Origin: Cryptosporangium phraense | GTDB taxonomy: Bacteria > Actinomycetota > Actinomycetes > Mycobacteriales > Cryptosporangiaceae | Length of the DNA: 64,000 bases | Reading direction: 5' to 3' | Assembly: GCF_006912135.1 (NCBI RefSeq) | Contig: NZ_VIRS01000001.1 | Coordinates: forward strand, 372,001 to 436,000 | Shown: in pieces, positions 1 through 8,904 of the stretch | Layout of the letters: each line of letters opens with the position of its first letter | How positions within the stretch are numbered: the first letter of the stretch is position 1 | Made by a program: the position numbers and the translations under genes | Notes under the pieces: model-generated | Seen by the model: only the letters and a program-made list of their open reading frames with translations | Database searches by the model: none | What the model was told of the DNA's origin: nothing

Positions 1-1
1 C

Positions 2-952
2 TGGCTCCTCCGCCACCGACCGCACCTGGTGCTGGAGGGGCTCCGCCTGGCCGCGCACGCGGTGGGCGCGGACGCGTCGTACGTCTACGTGTCGGACGCC
101 GGCGCGGCCGTCGCCGTCCGGACCGCGGCCGACGCCGGGGTCGACGTGGTGGAGGTCGCGCCCACCTACGTGGCCGGAGAGGAGACCGCGGCCGTGCGGG
201 CGGTGAACGGAGGGCCAGCGCGGCCGTCCGACAAGCCACCCCGCCCGTACGAGGAGGGCGTCGGCGGACGTCCGACGCTGGTCAGCAACGTCGAGACGCT
301 GGCCCAGCTGGCCTACCTGGTCCGGCACGGCGCGCCGGCGTTCCGCTCGCTCGGCACGCCGGGATCGCCGGGCACGTTCCTGGCCACGGTCAGCGGCGCG
401 GGCCGCGCGGCCCTGTACGAACTCCCGCACGGGCTGCCGTTCGGCGCGCTCCTGGAACGTCACGGGGTCGACCCCGACCTCGTGCGGGGCGCGCTGCTGG
501 GCGGCTACTTCGCGGGCCTGATCAACCGGCGGGTCCTCGACCTCACCCTCGACCACGAGACCGCCCGCCGTTTCGACACCGGGCTCGGCTGCGGCGCGAT
601 CGCCGTGCTGACCGGCGTCGACTGTCCGGTCGCCGTGGCCGCGTCGGTGATGGCCTACTTCGACCGGGAGAACGCCGGCCAGTGCGGCTCGTGCTTCAAC
701 GGCACCGCGGCGATGAGCGCGGTCACCGCCGCCCTTCGCGACGGCGTCGCCGAGCAGACCGACGTCGACCGGCTGACCCGCTGGTCGGTGGTGCTGCGCG
801 GCCGGGGTGCCTGCGGCACCCTCGACGGCGCCACGAACGTCGCCGCGTCGCTCCTGCGCGAATTCCCGTCCGAGGTCGCCGAGCACCTGCGCGGGGGCTG
901 TACCGGCCCCGCCTACCACGCCGACCGGCCGTTCGAGGTGACGCTCCCGTGA
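2..952 (+). CDS. NuoF-like NADH dehydrogenase flavoprotein subunit, 5' truncated
   Basis: The frame is already open at base 2, so the gene begins outside the window; about 316 residues are visible. They match the SLBB and iron-sulfur (N3) part of the 51 kDa NuoF/HoxF family: the SNVETLAQL stretch, then the C-terminal Fe-S helix bundle. The usual CGxCxPC motif is degenerate here (QCGSCFNG near base 680): the first two cysteines and the late GACG cysteine remain but the third is missing, so the cluster may be altered or lost. The stop overlaps the start of a ferredoxin gene by four bases (GTGA), which suggests an NAD(P)H-to-ferredoxin electron-transfer pair. NADH binding itself cannot be judged because the N-terminal half is absent. 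Confidence 0.8.
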   Translation, partial: WLLRHRPHLVLEGLRLAAHAVGADASYVYVSDAGAAVAVRTAADAGVDVVEVAPTYVAGEETAAVRAVNGGPARPSDKPPRPYEEGVGGRPTLVSNVETLAQLAYLVRHGAPAFRSLGTPGSPGTFLATVSGAGRAALYELPHGLPFGALLERHGVDPDLVRGALLGGYFAGLINRRVLDLTLDHETARRFDTGLGCGAIAVLTGVDCPVAVAASVMAYFDRENAGQCGSCFNGTAAMSAVTAALRDGVAEQTDVDRLTRWSVVLRGRGACGTLDGATNVAASLLREFPSEVAEHLRGGCTGPAYHADRPFEVTLP

Positions 953-1149
953 GGATCAAGCTGGACCGGACGATCTGCGACGGGTTCGGCATCTGCGCCG
1001 AGCGCGCGCCCGACCACTTCTCGCTCGACGACTGGGGCTACGCCTCGCTGGTCGGCAACGGCGACGTCCAGGAGCACGACGAGAACGACGTCCGGCGCGC
1101 GCTGCTGGACTGCCCGGTGCACGCGATCGTCGAGCTCCCTCGCGAGTGA
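949..1149 (+). CDS. [3Fe-4S] ferredoxin, P450-partner type
   Basis: A 66-residue protein starting at a GTG that overlaps the previous stop. Cysteines 10, 16 and 55 form the C-x5-C...CP arrangement of single-cluster ferredoxins; the fourth-ligand position is Phe13 rather than Cys, so a [3Fe-4S] cluster is expected. Such small acidic ferredoxins usually feed cytochromes P450 or similar oxygenases. Coupling to the NuoF-like gene suggests that flavoprotein is its reductase. No P450 is visible in the window; one may lie upstream. Confidence 0.85.
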   Translation: MRIKLDRTICDGFGICAERAPDHFSLDDWGYASLVGNGDVQEHDENDVRRALLDCPVHAIVELPRE

Positions 1150-1221
1150 ACGCCGAACTCCGCCGCCGCCGCAGGTCGGGGGCCCGGCCCCGGCGGGCGA
1201 CCGGCTCGTCATACTGGTCGG

Positions 1222-2502
1222 GTGAACCGACCGCTGGTGTCCGAGCGAGCCACCGAGGGCGCCCGTCGGTCCGAGATCCTGGAGATCGCCTCGCGGCTGT
1301 TCGCGGCCTCCGGCTACTCGCGCACCTCGCTCAAGGACGTCGCCGAGGCCTGCGGGATCCTGCCCGGCAGCCTGTACCACCACTTCGACTCCAAGCAGGC
1401 GATCGCCACCGAGCTGCTCGAGCGCTACCACGCCGAGCTGGACGCGATCGGCCGCCGGTGGCTGGAGGCACCGCCGCTCGGGCCCGAGGTCCGGACCGCC
1501 GACCGGGTGATCGCGCTCGGCGTCGCGCTGGCCGAGTGCGGGGTGCGCCACGGCGCCGCCCTGCAGCTCTCCGCCTACGAGCCGCACGCCGGGGCGTCCG
1601 CCGATCTGGTCGAGCTGGCCCGGCGGCCGCACGGCGGCATCACCGCGGCCATGCACCGGGTGCTCACCGACGGCGCGGACCGCGGCGACCTCGTCGACCG
1701 CGTCGACCTCGACCTGCTCGCCGACCAGACCTGCCAGACGATGCTGCACGTCGGGCTGGCCCGCCTGCACCAGGGCGGCACGCCCGCGGCGATCGCGGCG
1801 CTGCTGTGCACGATGCTGCTCTACGGCGTCGCGGTGCGGGCCCCGGCCGACCGGGTACTCAACCGCTCGGCGGCGATGGGCGCGGCCTCGGCCACGATCG
1901 CCCAGTGGTCGTCGGACCCGGACGACGACGCCGACGAGCGGCGGGCCGCCCTGCGCGCGGTGGCCCGGGCCGAGTTCGCCCGGCGCGGCTACGAGGCGAC
2001 GACGATCCGCGACATCGCGTCGGCGGCCGGGATGGGCACCGGCAGCGTGTACCGGCTGGTCGACGGCAAAGAGGCGCTGCTGGCCTCGATCATGAACGCG
2101 TTCTACACCCGGCTGTCGGCCGGCTACACCGCGGTGACCGCGTCCGGGTCGACCCCGATCGAGAAACTCGACGCGCTGACCTGGCTCAACATCAACGCCC
2201 GGGAGCGGTTCAGCGAGGAGTTCGAGATCCAGCGGGCCTGGTTCCGGTCGTATCCGCCGGAGACCAGCACGCTCTCGGACTCGTTGAAGGAGCGGACCCG
2301 GCTGATCCGCGACGTCGTCGCGGCCGGCCTCGACGCCGGCGAGATCCGCGTCGACGGGGAGCCGCTCGACGTCGTCGGGCTGTGCGTCCGCGACCTGATC
2401 TGGGTGCCGCCCGGGGTGCTACGGCGCAGCACCCCTCGCGGAGTGTTCGCCCACGCCCGGGCCACCGTGCTCCGCGGGGCCCTGGCCCCGGCCGCCCGGT
2501 AG
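1222..2502 (+). CDS. TetR-family regulator with two tandem TetR units
   Basis: A 426-residue protein from a GTG start, about twice the usual TetR length. It contains two complete TetR N-terminal HTH units: residues about 16-62 (motif GSLYHHFDSKQAI) and about 240-288 (motif GTGSVYRLVDGKEALL), each followed by a helical ligand/dimer region. A protein of this shape could bind DNA as an internal pseudo-dimer. Its target is not evident; it lies 72 bp downstream of the ferredoxin gene and abuts, tail to tail, the membrane protein on the other strand. Confidence 0.85.
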   Translation: MNRPLVSERATEGARRSEILEIASRLFAASGYSRTSLKDVAEACGILPGSLYHHFDSKQAIATELLERYHAELDAIGRRWLEAPPLGPEVRTADRVIALGVALAECGVRHGAALQLSAYEPHAGASADLVELARRPHGGITAAMHRVLTDGADRGDLVDRVDLDLLADQTCQTMLHVGLARLHQGGTPAAIAALLCTMLLYGVAVRAPADRVLNRSAAMGAASATIAQWSSDPDDDADERRAALRAVARAEFARRGYEATTIRDIASAAGMGTGSVYRLVDGKEALLASIMNAFYTRLSAGYTAVTASGSTPIEKLDALTWLNINARERFSEEFEIQRAWFRSYPPETSTLSDSLKERTRLIRDVVAAGLDAGEIRVDGEPLDVVGLCVRDLIWVPPGVLRRSTPRGVFAHARATVLRGALAPAAR

Positions 2503-3219
2503 TCACCAGCTGCCCTCGAACAGCAGCAGGAGCTTCGGCAGCGGGTCGAGCACCGCCGTCGTGTTCGCGATCGCGGCCACCACCGCGACCAGCCCCAGCA
2601 CGACCGCGAGCCCGGCGACCGACCCGACCGCCCACCGGTCGGACCCGCGCCGCCACCGCAGCGCCAGCCGGACCCCGACGCCGAGCAGCACGACCGCGAC
2701 GACCGACGACGTTGCGAGCATCACGACGTGGTACCGGACGTACTGCTCGACGATCAGGCCGAGCGCCGGCGGCGTCCGCTCCCCGGCGGCCAGCCGCTGC
2801 CGGATCTGATCGAGCGCCGGCTGCGCCGAGGGGTCCACCAGCAGCGGAAACAGCGATCCGAACGCCGCCACCGCCTTCCGCAGGTTGTCGATCACGGCCA
2901 GCAGCGCGACCGCCCCGGCCACCGCCGCCCCGGCGCGGGCCAGGGATCGCGTCCGGACCGCCAGCGCGACGAGCACGGCCAGCAGCAGCCCAGCGGTGAG
3001 CACCCGGAGCCCGTGATACCAGCGCGCGTAGTCGACGAACTGCGCCAGCGCCGGAGTCAACGCCCGCGAGCCGGCCGTCCACCACGGCACGAACGCGGCG
3101 CGGAACGCGTCCGGATCGAACGACGACCCGGACGCGGAGGCCGCGAGCGGACCGGGCAGCACGACGAACGCGACCGCGAAGGCGATCGCCAGAACCACGA
3201 GCCAGACGTTTTTCCGCAT
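2503..3219 (-). CDS. Polytopic membrane protein of unknown function
   Basis: A 238-residue protein if translation begins at the ATG at 3219 (sequence MRKNVWLVV), which puts a hydrophobic segment right at the N terminus; 16 more codons are open upstream. About five hydrophobic stretches are visible, with an extracytoplasmic loop of about 100 residues after the first and a polar segment around FPLLVDPSAQPALDQIRQRL. No family is recognised. It ends exactly where the double-TetR gene ends and lies 81 bp after the lipoyl-domain gene on the same strand, so it could be the last gene of that operon. Confidence 0.6.
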   Translation of the reverse strand: MRKNVWLVVLAIAFAVAFVVLPGPLAASASGSSFDPDAFRAAFVPWWTAGSRALTPALAQFVDYARWYHGLRVLTAGLLLAVLVALAVRTRSLARAGAAVAGAVALLAVIDNLRKAVAAFGSLFPLLVDPSAQPALDQIRQRLAAGERTPPALGLIVEQYVRYHVVMLATSSVVAVVLLGVGVRLALRWRRGSDRWAVGSVAGLAVVLGLVAVVAAIANTTAVLDPLPKLLLLFEGSW

Positions 3220-3300
3220 GCCGGAAGCCTGGCTCCCGGCCCCGGCCGGGTCACCGGGGCGGGCCACCCGGCTCCGGTGTGGCCCACCCCACCCCCGACC

Positions 3301-3552
3301 TCACCCGTTCGCGCGCTCGATGGTCCCGATCTCGGTGCCCACCGGGTACACCTCCTCGGACTCCGCGGTGCCGTGGCGCAGGACGCCCGCGGCCGGGGCG
3401 GCGATCTCGTTCTCCACCTTGTCGGTGGCGACGCTGTAGATCGCCTCGTCCTCCTCCACCGTCGTGCCGTCCGGGACCAGCCACTCCACGAACGTCACCT
3501 CGGTCGTGGCCATCGTCAGCTTCGGGATCTGGATGGAGACGCTCTGGGTCAT
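3301..3552 (-). CDS. Free-standing lipoyl (biotinyl-lipoyl) domain protein
   Basis: An 83-residue protein consisting of one lipoyl domain. It has the E2-type pattern with the modifiable lysine in ATDKVENE (Lys45) and the symmetrical GTE/GTI turn near the end. Its ATG overlaps the E1-beta stop by four bases. In 2-oxoacid dehydrogenases this domain is normally fused to the E2 acyltransferase; here no E2 catalytic or subunit-binding domain follows. It may be the mobile swinging arm for the E1 encoded upstream, with E2/E3 supplied elsewhere. Confidence 0.8.
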   Translation of the reverse strand: MTQSVSIQIPKLTMATTEVTFVEWLVPDGTTVEEDEAIYSVATDKVENEIAAPAAGVLRHGTAESEEVYPVGTEIGTIERANG

Positions 3553-4544
3553 TTGTCGTATCCCACGGTCGCTCGGGCCGCCGAGGCGATGCGCTCGGCG
3601 TTCGGGTACACGGCGGCTTCCAGGTTGGCGGCGGCCGGGATCGGGCGGTAGCGGCCGCCGACCCGGGCCACCGGGGCGCGGAGCCGGCCGAACAGCTCGG
3701 AGCTGATCCGCGCCGCGATCTCGGCGCCGGGACCGGCGAACTCGACCGCGTAGTGCGTGACCACGGCCCGGCCGGTGCGGCCGACCGACTCCAGCACCGA
3801 CGGCAGGTCCAGCGGCACCAGTGTCCGCAGGTCGAGCACCTCGGCGTCGATGCCCTCGGCCGCGAGTGCGGTGGCCGCGTCGAGCGCGTCGTAGACGCCC
3901 CGGCCGTAGGTGACGATCGTGACGTCGGAGCCGGCCCGCTTGATGTCGGCCCGGCCCAGCGGGATCGTGTAGTCGCCGCTCGGCACCGGGCCGCGCTTGC
4001 CGTAGAGCGCGGTCGTCTCCAGGAACAGCACCGGGTCGGGGTCGAAGACCGCGGACTTGAGCAGGCCCTTGGCGTCGGCCGGCGTGCTCGGCACGACGAC
4101 CTTGATGCCCGGGACGTGCATGAACCAGGCCTCCAGCGACTGCGAGTGGGTGGCGCCGTTGCCGAGGCCGCCGAAGCTCGCGGTGCGGACCGTGATCGGG
4201 CACGGCGTCCGCCCGCCCGACGAGAACCGGGCCTTGGCCGCCAGGTTCACGATCTGGTCCACCGCGATGCCGATGAAGTCCATGATCATGATCTCGAAGA
4301 CCGGCAGCCGCCCCTCGATCGCGGCCCCGATCGCCGCCCCGGCGATCGCCGCCTCCGAGATCGGCGTGTTCAGCACCCGGTCGGCACCGTGCTTCGTGGA
4401 CAGACCGCTGGTGACGTGGCTGACGCCGCTGGCCGGGTCGGCGAGGTCCTCCCCGAGCAGGAACACCCGCTCGTCGGCCGAGAGCGCCTCGTCCAGCGCC
4501 GCGTTCAGCGCCTGCAGCACGGTCGTGGTGGTCGTTTCGCTCAC
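3549..4544 (-). CDS. 2-oxoacid dehydrogenase E1 component, beta subunit
   Basis: A 331-residue transketolase-type beta subunit (AcoB/PdhB/BkdB family). Recognisable stretches are the N-terminal VFLLGEDLADP, the NTPISEAAIAGAAIG core and the C-terminal transketolase domain. It pairs with E1 alpha to decarboxylate a 2-oxoacid using thiamine diphosphate. The GTG start overlaps the alpha stop by four bases and its own stop overlaps the lipoyl gene, so the three are translationally coupled. Substrate (acetoin, branched 2-oxoacid or other) cannot be read from sequence; the upstream Liv-type binding protein is only a hint. Confidence 0.88.
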   Translation of the reverse strand: MSETTTTTVLQALNAALDEALSADERVFLLGEDLADPASGVSHVTSGLSTKHGADRVLNTPISEAAIAGAAIGAAIEGRLPVFEIMIMDFIGIAVDQIVNLAAKARFSSGGRTPCPITVRTASFGGLGNGATHSQSLEAWFMHVPGIKVVVPSTPADAKGLLKSAVFDPDPVLFLETTALYGKRGPVPSGDYTIPLGRADIKRAGSDVTIVTYGRGVYDALDAATALAAEGIDAEVLDLRTLVPLDLPSVLESVGRTGRAVVTHYAVEFAGPGAEIAARISSELFGRLRAPVARVGGRYRPIPAAANLEAAVYPNAERIASAARATVGYDK

Positions 4545-5527
4545 GACGGGATGCCCTCCATGTCCACGAAGACGTCCTGCTCCAGTTCGGTCAGCTCGGG
4601 GGCGGGCGCGGCCAGCACCTCGGCCAGGGCCGCGTCGACCCGCGCGGTGGCGTCCGTATCGATCGCGGTCAGGTCGTCCTCGGAGAGGACGCCCGCGTCG
4701 AGCAGTTTCTGCCGGTAGCGGGGAATCGGGTCGGCCTCCCGGGCCGCCGCCAGTTCCTCGGCCGGCAGGTATTTCTGCTGGTCACCGAAGTAGTGACCCT
4801 CGAAGCGGAACGTGACCGCCTCGAGGAACGTCGGGCCGCCGCCGGTACGGGCGCGCTCGACCGCGGCGGCCGACGCGCGGTACATGGCCTCGGGGTCGTT
4901 GCCGTCGACGCGCTCGCCCGCCATGCCGTAGGCGAGCCGGCGGTCGACGACCTGGTCGATGTTCATCGTGTCGCGGATCGGCGTCATCTCGGCCCAGAGG
5001 TTGTTCTGGCAGACGAAGACGACCGGTAACTGCCAGGTCGAGGCCAGGTTCATGCCCTCGTGGAACGAGCCGGTGTTCGTCGCGCCGTCACCGAACGTCA
5101 CCGCGGCGACCCGGTCGAGGCCCTGCTGCTTGAACGCCAGCGCGAGCCCGGCCGCCACCGGCACCCCGGCGCCGACGATGCCGGTGGTGAGCGCGACCCC
5201 CTGATCGGGCGCGGTGATGTGCATCGTGCCGCCCTTGCCGCGGGAGGCGCCGATGCTGCGGCCGAGGATCTCCCCGATCACCTCGGTCAACGGCACACCC
5301 TTGCTGACCAGGTCGTGGATGCCCCGATAGGTGGTGACGAGCCGGTCGTCGGGGCGGAGCGCGGCGGTGAGCCCGGCCGCGACCGCCTCCTGGCCGCGGG
5401 ACGGCCAGATCACCGCCATGAACTCGCCGCGACCGATGCCCTTGCGGAGCCGGGCGTCGACCGCCTGGGCGAGCGTCATCGTCGAATAGAGGCGGCGGGC
5501 CAGGGCCCTCGCTGAGTCCGTGGTCAA
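4541..5527 (-). CDS. 2-oxoacid dehydrogenase E1 component, alpha subunit
   Basis: A 328-residue thiamine-diphosphate-binding alpha subunit (AcoA/PdhA type). The ThDP motif GDGATNTGSFHEGMN followed by QNN is clear, as is the preceding RGKGGTMH loop. The frame is open upstream to 5659, but the start chosen is the TTG at 5527: it has a GGAGAGGAG ribosome site just upstream and matches the family N terminus. The gene lies 44 bp after the substrate-binding lipoprotein gene, so both are probably on one transcript. Confidence 0.88.
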   Translation of the reverse strand: MTTDSARALARRLYSTMTLAQAVDARLRKGIGRGEFMAVIWPSRGQEAVAAGLTAALRPDDRLVTTYRGIHDLVSKGVPLTEVIGEILGRSIGASRGKGGTMHITAPDQGVALTTGIVGAGVPVAAGLALAFKQQGLDRVAAVTFGDGATNTGSFHEGMNLASTWQLPVVFVCQNNLWAEMTPIRDTMNIDQVVDRRLAYGMAGERVDGNDPEAMYRASAAAVERARTGGGPTFLEAVTFRFEGHYFGDQQKYLPAEELAAAREADPIPRYRQKLLDAGVLSEDDLTAIDTDATARVDAALAEVLAAPAPELTELEQDVFVDMEGIPS

Positions 5528-5571
5528 TCTCCACTCCTCTCCGGTGGAAGAACCTAACGTTTGTTCCGAGG

Positions 5572-6789
5572 TTAGCCGCCGACGAGCTTGCCGCAGAGTG
5601 GGGCGGCGTTGGCCACCGGCACGAACGCGCTGCCCTGCAATTTCAGGAAGTACGAGCACTGCTCGGCCGCCTCGACCGTGGTGAAGTCCCGCTTGGCCGG
5701 GTAGAGGCCGCCCGCGTCCCAGGTCTTGTCGGCCCGGAGCGTCGAGATGAACTTCGCCTGGTCGACGTCGCAGCCCGCGACGTCCAGGCCGTGCAGGAAG
5801 ATGTCCGCGGTCATCCAGCCCATGAGCTGGAAGAACCCGGGGATGCCGGACTTCGAGCCGGCGTGGTCCTTCAGGGCCTTGGCCATCCGCTCGGTGGCCG
5901 GGGTCTTCAACTCGTTCGGAGCCGACCCGGTGTTGAACGTGACGCCCTGGCCGGCCTGCACGGCCGGGGCCGATTCGAGCAGGTCGGCGCCATAGCCGGT
6001 GGCCGAAACGGTCGCCTTCAAGGCGTACCCGGCCTGCTTGAGACCGGCGATGACGGCGAACGACGTGTCCGGGTTGATGCCCATCTGCAGGACGTCGGAC
6101 TTGGACTGGATGATGCCCAGCACGATCGCGCCGACGTCGGTGCTGCCGAACGGGATCTTCGTGTTGACGTAGCCGCGCTTCAGCCCGGCATTCTCGGCCG
6201 ACCGCAGCGACGCCTCGAGCCCCTGCTGCGAGGCCGGGCTCTCGTAGGCCAGACCGGCGACCTTCGTCCCGCCCTGGCTCTTCAGGTAGTCACCGGCGGT
6301 CGTGTAGGTCTTGTCGTAGTTCGGTACTGGGATGGCCGGGAACAGGTTGTTCTTGGTGTTCTGCCACTCCTTGGCGCCGTCGAACGCGCCGCCCTCGACC
6401 GGGACGTTCTTGCCGGCGGTCGTGAGGAACGGCGCGGCGCCGTACACGAACGAGCTGGGCGCGAGGATCGTGTAGACCTTGTCCTGCTGGACCAGCTTCT
6501 GCGCGGCGGTCAGGGCACCCTGGGCGCTGGACTGGTCGTCGGCCTTGACCAGCTCGAACGTCTTGTCGGCGCACTTGCCTTTGTCTTCTTTATAGGCCGC
6601 GAACCGGGCCTCGGCGCCGGACACCGAGCTGGTCGCCGACGCGCTGTTCGCGCCGCTGAGCGACGTCATGAGGCCGACCTTGACCGTGTCGCCCGGAGTG
6701 GTTCCTCCGCCCGACCCACCACCACACGCCGAGACCGCGAGCGCGACCGCGCAGGCGGCCCCGATCGCGGCGAAACGTCTACCGCCCAT
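5572..6789 (-). CDS. Branched-chain-amino-acid-type ABC substrate-binding lipoprotein
   Basis: A 405-residue extracellular binding lipoprotein (periplasmic-binding-protein type 6, LivJ/K-like). The ATG at 6789 has a GGAG site and gives a signal peptide ending in the lipobox AVSAC, followed by a Gly/Ser/Thr linker and the typical start VKVGLMTSLSG. It is divergent from the matching permease and ATPases and leads the E1/lipoyl gene set. Together these suggest an importer whose ligand feeds a 2-oxoacid dehydrogenase route. The ligand need not be an amino acid; this family also binds aromatic acids and amides. Confidence 0.88.
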   Translation of the reverse strand: MGGRRFAAIGAACAVALAVSACGGGSGGGTTPGDTVKVGLMTSLSGANSASATSSVSGAEARFAAYKEDKGKCADKTFELVKADDQSSAQGALTAAQKLVQQDKVYTILAPSSFVYGAAPFLTTAGKNVPVEGGAFDGAKEWQNTKNNLFPAIPVPNYDKTYTTAGDYLKSQGGTKVAGLAYESPASQQGLEASLRSAENAGLKRGYVNTKIPFGSTDVGAIVLGIIQSKSDVLQMGINPDTSFAVIAGLKQAGYALKATVSATGYGADLLESAPAVQAGQGVTFNTGSAPNELKTPATERMAKALKDHAGSKSGIPGFFQLMGWMTADIFLHGLDVAGCDVDQAKFISTLRADKTWDAGGLYPAKRDFTTVEAAEQCSYFLKLQGSAFVPVANAAPLCGKLVGG

Positions 6790-6860
6790 GCTCCACCAGG
6801 TCCTCTCTGACAGCTGTGGAAGGGGCGCAATCATTTCTAAAGATTGAAAGATTTACAAGT

Positions 6861-6876
6861 GTTGACGTGGATCACA
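6861..6876. promoter_or_regulatory. CRP/GlxR-like half-degenerate palindrome
   Basis: GTTGACGTGGATCACA resembles the CRP/GlxR consensus TGTGA-N6-TCACA: the right arm is exact and the left arm matches three of five bases. It sits in the divergent region between the binding protein and the permease operon, where a shared control site is expected. It is a motif match only; TTGACG inside it could alternatively be a -35 element. Confidence 0.3.
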
Positions 6877-6951
6877 CCGCATAGCACCCTGTGATGGATC
6901 CGCAGCGGGGAGCCCGCACGCCGTTCATAAGTTCCGTTGCTTGGAGGCTCA

Positions 6952-8904
6952 GTGCTCTCCTACGTCCTCGCCGGGCTGGCTCTCGGCTCCATCTACGCCA
7001 TCGCGGCCGGGTCGCTGGTGGTCACCTACGTCGCCTCGGGCATCTTCAGCCTGGCGTTCGCCGCCATGGCGTTCACGGTCGCGCGGGTGTACTACGCGCT
7101 CGACACCGAGGCCGGCTGGCCGATCCTGCCGTCCGCGCTCGTCGCCCTGCTTCTGTTCGCGCCCGCGCTCGGCGCGGCGCTGTACTGGGCGCTCTTCCGC
7201 CACCTGCGGCAGCGCTCCACCCTGGTCAAACTCATGGCGACGATGGGGCTGTCGGTGGCTCTGCCGCCGCTCGTCGAGCTGGTGCTCGGCCACCTGACCA
7301 GCGTCACCGCGCCGGGGCTGGCCCCGCGTCCGCTGCACACCTGGCACCCGTTCGGTGCCGTGCTCAACGCCGACCAGCTGACCGCCTATCTGGGGCTCGG
7401 TGTCGTCCTGGTGATCGGCGTCGGCGTGCTCCGGTTCACCGACGTCGGTCTCAAGGTCCGGGCGCTGGTCGACTCGGAGGCGCTGACCAGCCTGTCGGGC
7501 ACGTCGCCGGGCCGGGTCTCCCTCGGCGTCTGGGCGTCGACCGCGACCGTCGCCGGGCTGGCCGGGATCATGATCGCTCCGACCGCGGGCCTGTCCGCGG
7601 AGGGCATGACCGTGCTCATGTCGGCCGCGTTCGCCGCGGTCGTCGCCGCGCGGCTGCGCAGCCTGCCGGTCGCGGTCGTCGTCGCGCTGCTGATGGGCGT
7701 CGTCACGACCGTGATCCAGAAGTACCTGGACCCGCAGAGCGAGTTCACCGCGGCCGTCGTGCCGAGCGTCCCGTTCGCGTTCATGCTCGTGTTCCTGCTC
7801 TACTACGCGGCCCGCGGGCAGGCCGGTGACACGACGGCCGGCGGCGCGCTCGACCGGGCGATCAGCATTCAGGAGGACGCTCCGGCGACCCCGGCGTCGA
7901 GCGGCGGGCGCTTCGGCCCGGGGCTGATCCCCACGATCGTCTTCGTCCTGGTCGTGGCCGCGCTCCCGCTGGTGATGTCCGAGTACTGGGCCGGTCTGGC
8001 CGCGGCCGGTATCGCGCTGGCGATCGCGCTGCTGTCGTACACGCTGGTCACCGGCGAGGGCGGCATGGTCTGGCTGTGCCAGATCACGTTCGCCGGCCTC
8101 GGCGCGGTGCTCTCGGCCGAGCTCGCGACCTACCACGCCTGGCCGCCGCTGCTCGCGGTGATCGTCGCCGCGCTGGTCGTCGTGCCGCTCGGCGTCGTCC
8201 TCGGCGTCCTGACGATCCGGCTCGGCAACCTCTACGTCGCGCTGGTGACGCTGACGTTCGGCCTGCTGATCTCGACGCTGGTCTTCACCCGCGAGCGGTT
8301 CTACAACTTCGGGTCCGGCCAGCCGATGCCCCGTCCGTCGTTCGCGCTCGAGAACCAGGAGTTCGCCCTGCTGACGCTGGCCGCGTTCCTGATCCTCGGG
8401 CTGGTCGTGCTCAACCTGCGCCGCTCGACCGCCGGGCTGGCGATGAGCGCGGTCCGCTGGAGCGAGAACGGGGCCCGGACCCTGGGGATCAGCGTCCTGC
8501 AGGCCAAGGTGCTGATCTCCGGCGTGGCCTCGTTCGTCGCGGCGATCGGCGGCGGGTTCCTGGCGATGAACTTCCAGTCGGCGCTGCCGGACTCGTTCGC
8601 GCCGTTCCTCGGGCTGGTCTGGCTCGCGGTGCTGGTGACGCTCGGGTCGCGGTCGATCATGGCCGCGCTCGCCGCGGGCCTGCTGTTCTACCTGATGCCC
8701 GGCGTGTTCGCGACCTACGTGCCGAGCACGTTCGCGCAGGTCCCGGTGATCCTGTTCGGCCTCGGCGCGATCGCGCTGGCCAACCACCCGGAGGGGGCGA
8801 TCGCCCAGAACGCGGCCGGGATCAGCCGCCTGGTGGCCCGCTTCCGGCCCCGCCCGACGCCGGTGACGGCCTACGCCGCCACCCCCGAGAAGGAGCGCGT
8901 ATGA
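6952..8904 (+). CDS. Fused LivH-LivM ABC permease
   Basis: A 650-residue polytopic protein. The N-terminal half (about 1-290) is a LivH-type inner-membrane permease (VLAGLALGSIYAIAAGSLVV) and the C-terminal half (about 325-630) a LivM-type permease (LVTGEGGMVWLCQITFAGLGA, AAIGGGFLAMNF). They are joined by a polar linker that carries the EDAPATPASS stretch. These subunits are separate genes in classical Liv systems. The GTG at 6952 is preferred because GGAGG lies four bases upstream; a TTG at 6937 is also in frame. The stop overlaps the ATPase ATG. Confidence 0.88.
   Translation: MLSYVLAGLALGSIYAIAAGSLVVTYVASGIFSLAFAAMAFTVARVYYALDTEAGWPILPSALVALLLFAPALGAALYWALFRHLRQRSTLVKLMATMGLSVALPPLVELVLGHLTSVTAPGLAPRPLHTWHPFGAVLNADQLTAYLGLGVVLVIGVGVLRFTDVGLKVRALVDSEALTSLSGTSPGRVSLGVWASTATVAGLAGIMIAPTAGLSAEGMTVLMSAAFAAVVAARLRSLPVAVVVALLMGVVTTVIQKYLDPQSEFTAAVVPSVPFAFMLVFLLYYAARGQAGDTTAGGALDRAISIQEDAPATPASSGGRFGPGLIPTIVFVLVVAALPLVMSEYWAGLAAAGIALAIALLSYTLVTGEGGMVWLCQITFAGLGAVLSAELATYHAWPPLLAVIVAALVVVPLGVVLGVLTIRLGNLYVALVTLTFGLLISTLVFTRERFYNFGSGQPMPRPSFALENQEFALLTLAAFLILGLVVLNLRRSTAGLAMSAVRWSENGARTLGISVLQAKVLISGVASFVAAIGGGFLAMNFQSALPDSFAPFLGLVWLAVLVTLGSRSIMAALAAGLLFYLMPGVFATYVPSTFAQVPVILFGLGAIALANHPEGAIAQNAAGISRLVARFRPRPTPVTAYAATPEKERV

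Noticed and set aside
5553-5570. Palindrome-like AACCTAACGTTTGTT upstream of E1 alpha
   Set aside because: Only the central bases pair well; arms mismatch at several positions, so it is not called as an operator.
6949-8787. 612-codon open frame antisense to the fused permease
   Set aside because: The translation is Arg/Glu/Asp/Gln-rich with no family motifs, while the plus strand encodes a clear two-domain permease. It is a shadow of high GC content.
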